Source: Ochromonas danica
Lineage: Eukaryota > Sar > Chrysophyceae > Chromulinales > Chromulinaceae
DNA: 22,352 bases
NCBI GenBank assembly: GCA_015146655.1
Contig: VKHL01000265.1
Span: forward strand, 1-22,352
Direction of reading: 5' to 3'
Below, in pieces: positions 17,375-22,352 of this stretch. Below the pieces are notes generated by a model. It searched no databases, had not been told where the DNA came from, and saw nothing but the letters and a program-made list of their open reading frames with translations. A program made the position numbers and the translations under genes. Within the stretch, counting starts at the first letter, position 1; each line of letters begins with the position of its first letter.

Positions 17375-18820
17375 ATGTGGGACAATCGAATAATCCTTGC
17401 CAAAATTCTGGCGAAGAAAGGGAAGTGGTCTTTAGCAATCAAAATATTTGAGCATGCTCTGCAGTCTGCTGCTGCTAATGCTGCCCTCTCATTAGAGGAC
17501 GAGATCTCCATCGCTCATTGCTATTTCAACCTGGCTCAGTGCTTGGTGGGCCAGGGAGAAGATGAAAGAGAGACGATCAGCGGTTGGATGGAGCGGGCCA
17601 TCGAGGCTTTACAAAAGGCACTGCAGCACTTGGCTGACTTCCCCGAGGCGCATCTCAACCTCAGCGCGCTGTTCATCAAGACAGGCTTAGCGGCCCAGGC
17701 CTACGAGCACGCTTGTGAAGGCCTGGATAGAGCGAGAGATAAGGGAGACAGCTTGATCATCCGCCAACTGTCCAACAATGTGGACGTGAGTCTGCGTCTG
17801 CTTGGCCGCCCTCAGGAGGCGATCGAGACTGCCTGGCGCCGCATGCAGCTGCCCGCCGGAATCTCCTCCTCCTCCCTCCTCTCCATGATCCGTGATAGGC
17901 AAAGCGCTGTCACTGAGGACTCACTTGCACCCGACAATGCCGTGTTGACGATCGTCTGCGTGAAGGTGGGCAAGAAGTATTCCTCCGCCTATGTGAACAA
18001 CCTCTACCACATGGTGCAGCGCCACTGGCACCCTTCTCCCTCCAACTTCATACAAAGATTTCGCATGGTTTGCATCACCGAGGACAGTGAGGGGTTAGAG
18101 AAGGAGATTATTGTCGCAGGTGACCCCCCACAGTGTGCAGGGGCGATGGGTTGGTGGGCCAAAGTGGAAGTGTTCAACACCGCAGTCTACTCCCAACCTA
18201 ACAGCCACATCCTCTATTTGGATCTTGACACCATCATATGCAGATACTCTGTTAGTGAACTAGTCTTTGAAATCCATCGACAAACCACTCTGAGCCACTC
18301 CCGCACTGTCGTCACTCTCCCTTCGATCTTCTTCTTGGATGCTGCTGGCTTCCGAAATGAAGGCCGAGGACGGGGAATCAACTCTTCTCTAATGCTTTTC
18401 CCTGCTCGCCTCTTCGACTTCCTCTACGACATCTTTCTTCAACACGCATCTTCATGGCGGCAATATTGCTTTAAATTTGACTATTTCCTGGAGATGGTGT
18501 TTGCGGAGACTTTTTACGATTCCATTGCTTCCGATGACATTGACAATAATGGTGATGCTAATGATGGTGACCATCCTAAACTAGCATACTGTGTACAGGA
18601 CTGCCATGCTCTGGAAAGTGTTATATTGGACGCTTCCTCTCTTGTGGATAAACCTTCGCTTTGTCACTTGGATTCTGACTCAAGGGGAAACATACAGGAG
18701 GAGGAGGAGGGGGTGGTCAATGACTTGGCGGGGATTCTCTGCTTCCCGTTGAGGCCCAAGCCTCACGAACTCCCGCCAGAACATGTTCTTTATCGGCTGT
18801 GGGAGGGTAGTATATGGTAG
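17375..18820 (+). CDS. TPR protein fused to a DxD glycosyltransferase-like domain, 481 aa, single exon
   Basis: The start is the ATG at 17375 (MWDNRIILAKILAKKGKWSL). Residues about 1-160 form TPR-like helical pairs, for example AKKGKWSLAIKIFEHAL, AIEALQKALQHLADFPEAHL and LFIKTGLAAQAYEHACEGL. Residues about 190-475 resemble a nucleotide-sugar transferase found in bacteria and algae. It has IVCVKVGKKYSSAYVNNLYH (193-212), FRMVCITEDSEGL near 229-241, MGWWAKVEVFN near 258, and ILYLDLDTII (279-288), where DLD is the DxD metal/sugar-nucleotide site. A later SSLMLF...FDYFLEM segment and an acidic insert (DIDNNGDANDGD) follow. No signal peptide or membrane span is obvious, so it may act in the cytosol. 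Donor and acceptor are unknown. It ends 136 bp from the convergent WDR18 gene. Confidence 0.75.
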   Translation: MWDNRIILAKILAKKGKWSLAIKIFEHALQSAAANAALSLEDEISIAHCYFNLAQCLVGQGEDERETISGWMERAIEALQKALQHLADFPEAHLNLSALFIKTGLAAQAYEHACEGLDRARDKGDSLIIRQLSNNVDVSLRLLGRPQEAIETAWRRMQLPAGISSSSLLSMIRDRQSAVTEDSLAPDNAVLTIVCVKVGKKYSSAYVNNLYHMVQRHWHPSPSNFIQRFRMVCITEDSEGLEKEIIVAGDPPQCAGAMGWWAKVEVFNTAVYSQPNSHILYLDLDTIICRYSVSELVFEIHRQTTLSHSRTVVTLPSIFFLDAAGFRNEGRGRGINSSLMLFPARLFDFLYDIFLQHASSWRQYCFKFDYFLEMVFAETFYDSIASDDIDNNGDANDGDHPKLAYCVQDCHALESVILDASSLVDKPSLCHLDSDSRGNIQEEEEGVVNDLAGILCFPLRPKPHELPPEHVLYRLWEGSIW

Positions 18821-18956
18821 GCAGTCTTATATCTAAATAGTTAGCGACAAGGAGTATGAACAGTGAACGATATCAGCAGTACAGTACAGTAGTTTCTAAT
18901 TTATTACAAAGCCACACGAGAAATAGACTGCCAACAGCAGATTGTTGTTATCGTTA

Positions 18957-20759
18957 TTATCCACTGGCACGCTTGCGCTTGTTTTTAATCTTCTTTCCAG
19001 CGTCCTGTTGTTGCCCATTGAAAACAACGTCAGGAGCATCTCCCACATCTTCCTGAGAATGATGTGCGGCGTGCTTTGATTCGTATTCGCCAGATTGAGC
19101 AACAACATTGTTCTTGGAGACCATCTGGGTTTCAATCTGTTGTTGCATCTTGAAGCACAGCTCTTTCCATCGCGCGTTGTCTTTCTCCAACTCCGCCACC
19201 CGCTTTTGAGCATCTTCGAGGGCGTTAGACTCATCCTGAGTAGTAGTTCTTTCTTGCAGCATGGGAGGGAAAAACATCATGTCTGATATTTCCTCTGAGC
19301 TGCCAACTTCTGCTTCTGCCCCATCCAGCACCTCCTTGGAGTCCATTGCCAAGAAGGACAATTGCTGCTCCCACGTCCTACAGGAAGCCATTACATCACT
19401 GCTTAGCACTTTCAATCAAACAACAAAGTAAAGGAACTAACCTTATTCGCTCAGCAATCTTCTTTGCTTGCCTCGCTGTAGCTGCATTGTTCAACTTGGT
19501 GAGAGTGATCTGAGGGTCAGGTTGGGTAGTGCTGATGTACTTCTTCAGTGGGCACTGGGTGGAAGAAGCTCCTTTTCCACTTGTCAACACCATTCCTTCA
19601 TCTGGCTTTCTCATCAACACCATGTTGGTGATCGCCGAGGTTGAGACTTGGCTGACCTGCAGACATTGCTGAGTCAACAGGTCCCACCAACACAATTTAC
19701 CAGAAGCATCAGCCGAAATGAATCTGATTTGATCCGGTAAGCACATTAGTTGAACGATGGCATGATCTCCATGCATGCTAGGGAAGGCAAGCACTCCTCG
19801 AGGGAGACATTCCTCAGTCTGGCTGGCTCTGGATGAGAGCGGTTGAGAGGATAGAAAGTTCTTCGAAGACACAACTTTCAACGAGTTAGAGTTCGAAGAC
19901 AATACCAAACTATTGTCTATGACGTAGAGTCCTCCACGATGTCCGCCTACAAGAATTGCACTTCCCTCTCCAATGGAAGCCATGCACTCCAAGCCTTCTG
20001 GCAAAGTCAGACGAAGAATCGTCCGATTCTCCAAGACATCATGAAGACAAACATGGCGATCTAGCGAGCAAGTCCATGCTCTGATAGTCGACGAGCTGTT
20101 CAATAACACCAACCCAGATATCCCCAAGGTGTGCTCACTCCACGCCCTGACGATGAAGCACGAACACATCCGATCAACAACAATAAGAAGATACGAAGAC
20201 AGTCACTAAGACCTTACCTAAACGGTTGCATAACTTCAGAAGAGGAGGAGTTGTGGCGATCTAATGCATGCGCCAGTTTCCACGCTCTGGCCAGGCCGTC
20301 ATCGCCCACTGTGACCAGCACCTCATTGTCCAGAGACACTGCGATCTGAGAGACAGCCTTAAAGTGCGCTAACCAGGTAGCGACTAGTTCGCCATTGGAG
20401 AGGTCCCAGACAAAGATGTTTCCCTTGCCTGTACCACAAATCAACAAAGTGCCCAGGCGGTCAGTGGCCACCACAGAGCAGATCTCTTGTGTGGACACGT
20501 GCAAGATGGGCTCGGACTTTCCAAAGTGAAAGAACTGAAGGGATGGGCGATCTGCATGAGCGACAACAAAGTAGTCCCCCCCACTCCCTAAGCCTTGCGG
20601 ACTGGCCTGGCTTTTCGAAACCAAGCAAAGAGAGTTGCGATTGACCCGCGAAGACTTCACGCTCAGATTGCTCACTTGGCCAAATTCTCCTACCACCAAT
20701 AGTCCATCCTTTTCCTGTGAAGATGAAAGAAGCACGCTGAATTGACTCTCTTTTTCCAT
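18957..20759 (-). CDS. WDR18: WD40 ribosome-biogenesis protein WDR18/Ipi3, 3 exons, 555 aa
   Basis: Exons are 20759-20218, 20146-19442 and 19377-18957, with introns of 71 and 64 nt. Phases match and the total is 1,668 nt. The start is the first ATG (MEKESQFSVLL) in the frame that continues into the WD repeats. WD40 blades include GNIFVWDLSNGELVATWLAH, VTVGDDGLARAWKLA, WSEHTLGISGLVLLN, TCSLDRHVCLHDV and GGHRGGLYVID. The order (SGxDGLARxW, then WS-x-H-x-L-x-I, then SLDRxVxLxD, then a G-x-x-G-x-x-Y-x-I-D blade) matches WDR18/Ipi3 of the Rix1 complex, which acts with Rix1/PELP1, Ipi1/TEX10 and the AAA ATPase Rea1/midasin in 60S pre-ribosome maturation in the nucleus. The C-terminus has the family's coiled coil (about 460-500, AQKRVAELEKDNARWKEL) and a basic nuclear-signal-like end (KKIKNKRKR). 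Confidence 0.8.
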
Positions 20760-20814
20760 TTCCAATCAACACTTTGAAGTCTTGGTGTGAGTCCATTGGC
20801 TGGATGGAATCACC

Positions 20815-20828
20815 TCCCTGATCAGGGA
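20815..20828. promoter_or_regulatory. Perfect 14-bp palindrome upstream of WDR18
   Basis: TCCCTGATCAGGGA is a perfect inverted repeat 56 bp upstream of the WDR18 start codon. Its location fits a dimeric transcription-factor site, but no factor is known to me. It could also be chance. Confidence 0.3.
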
Positions 20829-21869
20829 CACCCTTTCCATGGAATTTCCACGGAACTCAAATGAGATTATGGCATTTTAATCATAAATATAGTAAGATTT
20901 TAATTAATTTTAATTTTAAATACAGCATGTATATACAGTACATAGCTAATAGATTTGCCTCGAACTCACGTTGATAGTGAGATTGACAATCAAAGAGCCA
21001 TCAGGAAGGACTTTATTAGCTCTCTATTGAGCTTCTCAAAGGGATTTACTGCGTGGTCACAGTAAGAGTCCAGGTTAAAGGGGTGGATCCAACTGTAGAG
21101 CGCGGAGAGGAGCTGAGAAAAGACGTTTTGCGGAAGAAGTAATCTATGACAGAGGCTTGACAATGCTCTGTCAGCAAGTTGACGGGACTATGATAAACAC
21201 GTTCCGCACCTCCAGGCTTTGTAATCCGTGACAACAAGAATATCTCTTTTCTTAAACAGCAATTTGCGTCATTATCTTTCATTAAACAACCTTTCAACAT
21301 CATTTCCAAGCATTTCATAGCTCACCCTAAGCCAGAGGAACAGACAGTACTGCTTGTAGTAAAATGTCTTTTAGTTCATTGTGGTTACTACCACTAGGAG
21401 CTCCTCCAGTCGTCAACTCCAATCGAACTGATAACTTACTAAAGTAGTAGCGCATACTCCCAACCCTTCCCATACACGGTGAGGACCGTACAAGTCAGAA
21501 TCAGCCAAACACGAATTTGAGAGAACTATGACTTTGCAAAGCCATGACTGGTATTTGGAAGTAGCGTATTGAGATCTTTACAACTAGAAAACCATAACCG
21601 AAGAAAGTAAATCTCTTCTGCCAAAATGTCCAACAAAAGCGACTCGGGATCATCAACAGCAGTAGTCTACAATCGTAGTCTATTACATCCCCACTAAAAG
21701 CTTAAAAGGGAGTTTTCTATCAACCCTATTCCTCTACTAAATCTAAATGCGAAACTTTCATACTGTAATGAATACGGATTTGTTTTACAAGATCGGTCAT
21801 GCCTGTGGACAGCCCCATGTAAAGACATGCACAGTACCTGAATTGACATCAGGCATGCAGGAATTTTGC

Positions 21870-21912
21870 TTATGAAGAAAGGAGTGGATTATAATATTTA
21901 TGAAGAAAGGAG
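21870..21912 (+). repeat. Two-copy 15-bp direct repeat
   Basis: TTATGAAGAAAGGAG occurs at 21870-21884 and again at 21898-21912, a 28-bp period. The intervening DNA is A/T-rich. No function is known. Confidence 0.7.
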
Positions 21913-22047
21913 AAGGTCCTCAATCCTTGTTGATCGACCAGAAGAGAGAAAACAGGGTTTTAAAGTCGTATTTAACCCTCGGAGAAATCTGAGAATCCGA
22001 AATCTGGTGCCATTGGTCTCTTTTTACGGTTGCGCGGGGCGATCACC

Positions 22048-22109
22048 AGCTCAGCTCAGCTCAGCTCAACCCAGCACAGGACAGCTCAGCTCAGCCCAGC
22101 CCAGCACAG
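22048..22109 (+). repeat. Degenerate AGCTC/AGCCC pentamer repeat
   Basis: A run of CAGCT/CAGCC pentamers (AGCTCAGCTCAGCTCAGCTC, then variants with CCCAGC and ACAGG) lies about 175 bp before the next predicted start codon. It is a simple-sequence minisatellite, probably in the 5' flank or UTR. Confidence 0.85.
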
Positions 22110-22283
22110 AGAACAGACATCCAACATCCGGACACCATCCCAATAACAACAACATCCAATTACCAAATAATAATTAATCAGAAAGAAACCAAACAAAGCA
22201 AAAGAAACAACTATCTAGACAATTAGATAAAAGACCATTTCTAAAGAACAAGACCAAGATTTTAAAATAGAACTCTCTTCTAG

Positions 22284-22352
22284 ATGATTTCCAGTGTTTT
22301 CGGAAGCATCCTCTCGATCTTCCTCCTTTTCTTCGGTCTGGCCCATGGCAGG
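22284..22352 (+). CDS. N-terminus of a predicted secreted or membrane protein, cut by window end
   Basis: The ATG at 22284 opens an in-frame run of 23 codons to the window edge, MISSVFGSILSIFLLFFGLA then HGR. This is a textbook signal peptide, with a short polar start, a 12-15 residue hydrophobic core and a small residue before a likely cleavage site. An in-frame TAG lies immediately upstream (22281-22283), supporting this start. The GGCAGG at the edge could also be an exon end. The rest of the protein and its function are not visible. Confidence 0.55.
   Translation, partial: MISSVFGSILSIFLLFFGLAHGR

Larger units (their letters stand above)
20760..22283. other. Intergenic region of about 1.5 kb, no convincing gene
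   Basis: A/T-richer than the rest of the window. The left end is the promoter side of WDR18 and the right end the 5' flank of a new signal-peptide gene. The minus-strand open stretch 21046-21318 (90 codons, MKCLEMMLKGCLMKDND) has no family resemblance. The plus-strand stretch from the ATG at 21872 to a stop at 22175-22177 (MKKGVDYNIYEERRRSSI) crosses a simple repeat. Short plus-strand ATG frames at 21364 and 21626 are under 30 codons. The last 170 bp (CAACAAC- and AAAGAAACAA-rich) look like a 5' UTR. No tRNA, snRNA or mobile element was recognised. Confidence 0.5.

Noticed and set aside
21046-21318. 90-codon minus frame starting MKCLEMMLKG
   Set aside because: No recognisable domain, upstream exon or clear splice partner was found. 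It lies in an A/T-rich region where such frames arise by chance.
21866-22177. Plus-strand frame ending in a Ser/Gln/Asn-rich tail
   Set aside because: The tail is the translated CAGCT pentamer repeat and CAACAAC tract, and the region looks like the 5' flank of the next gene.

Overview
The window is nuclear DNA from a eukaryote. Genes lie on both strands and are cut by short GT-AG introns (about 55-100 nt), with intergenic gaps of only 100-400 bp. A photosynthetic stramenopile (ochrophyte) alga fits best. The grounds are a phytol/farnesol-kinase-family protein with a hydrophobic leader, a membrane-anchored exo-beta-1,3-glucanase of the type that acts on laminarin-like glucans, a long Pro-Ser-Ser-Gln repeat protein of a kind common in heterokont algae, and the 5S rRNA sequence. 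This placement is inference from gene content. No virus-like or transposon sequence was recognised.

Layout, left to right. (1) 1-3339, minus: a secreted protein whose visible part is a 3.1-kb array of 12-bp units coding PSSQ/PTSQ tetrapeptides. Its signal peptide is in a separate first exon, and its 3' end lies off the left edge. (2) 3659-4090, plus: a tentative small secreted protein starting divergently from (1). Its 3' end meets tail-to-tail with (3) 4087-6040, minus: a five-exon type II membrane O-fucosyltransferase-like enzyme. (4) 6402-7192, minus: a three-exon four-helix COPI-associated-type membrane protein. (5) 8013-9096, minus: a disordered acidic/Ser-rich protein of unknown function. 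It is divergent, across 113 bp, from (6) 9210-12229, plus: the nucleoporin Nup93/Nic96. (7) 12414-14426, minus: a type II membrane GH5 exo-1,3-beta-glucanase. (8) 14520-14637, plus: a single 5S rRNA gene sitting between two divergent protein genes. (9) 14737-15669, plus: an unrecognised protein with two workable splice forms. (10) 15852-17183, minus: a five-exon phytol-kinase-family protein. (11) 17375-18820, plus: a TPR protein fused to a DxD glycosyltransferase. (12) 18957-20759, minus: the ribosome-biogenesis WD40 protein WDR18/Ipi3. (13) 20760-22283: about 1.5 kb with no convincing gene. (14) 22284 onward, plus: the first 23 codons of another signal-peptide protein.

The genes are mostly unrelated housekeeping functions, as expected for a nuclear chromosome. 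There is a loose secretory and carbohydrate theme: repeat-rich secreted protein, O-fucosyltransferase-like enzyme, COPI-associated protein, beta-1,3-glucanase and TPR-glycosyltransferase. Nothing in the sequence proves that they work together. Exon joins were read by eye from splice signals and from reading-frame and family continuity, so individual boundaries are predictions.
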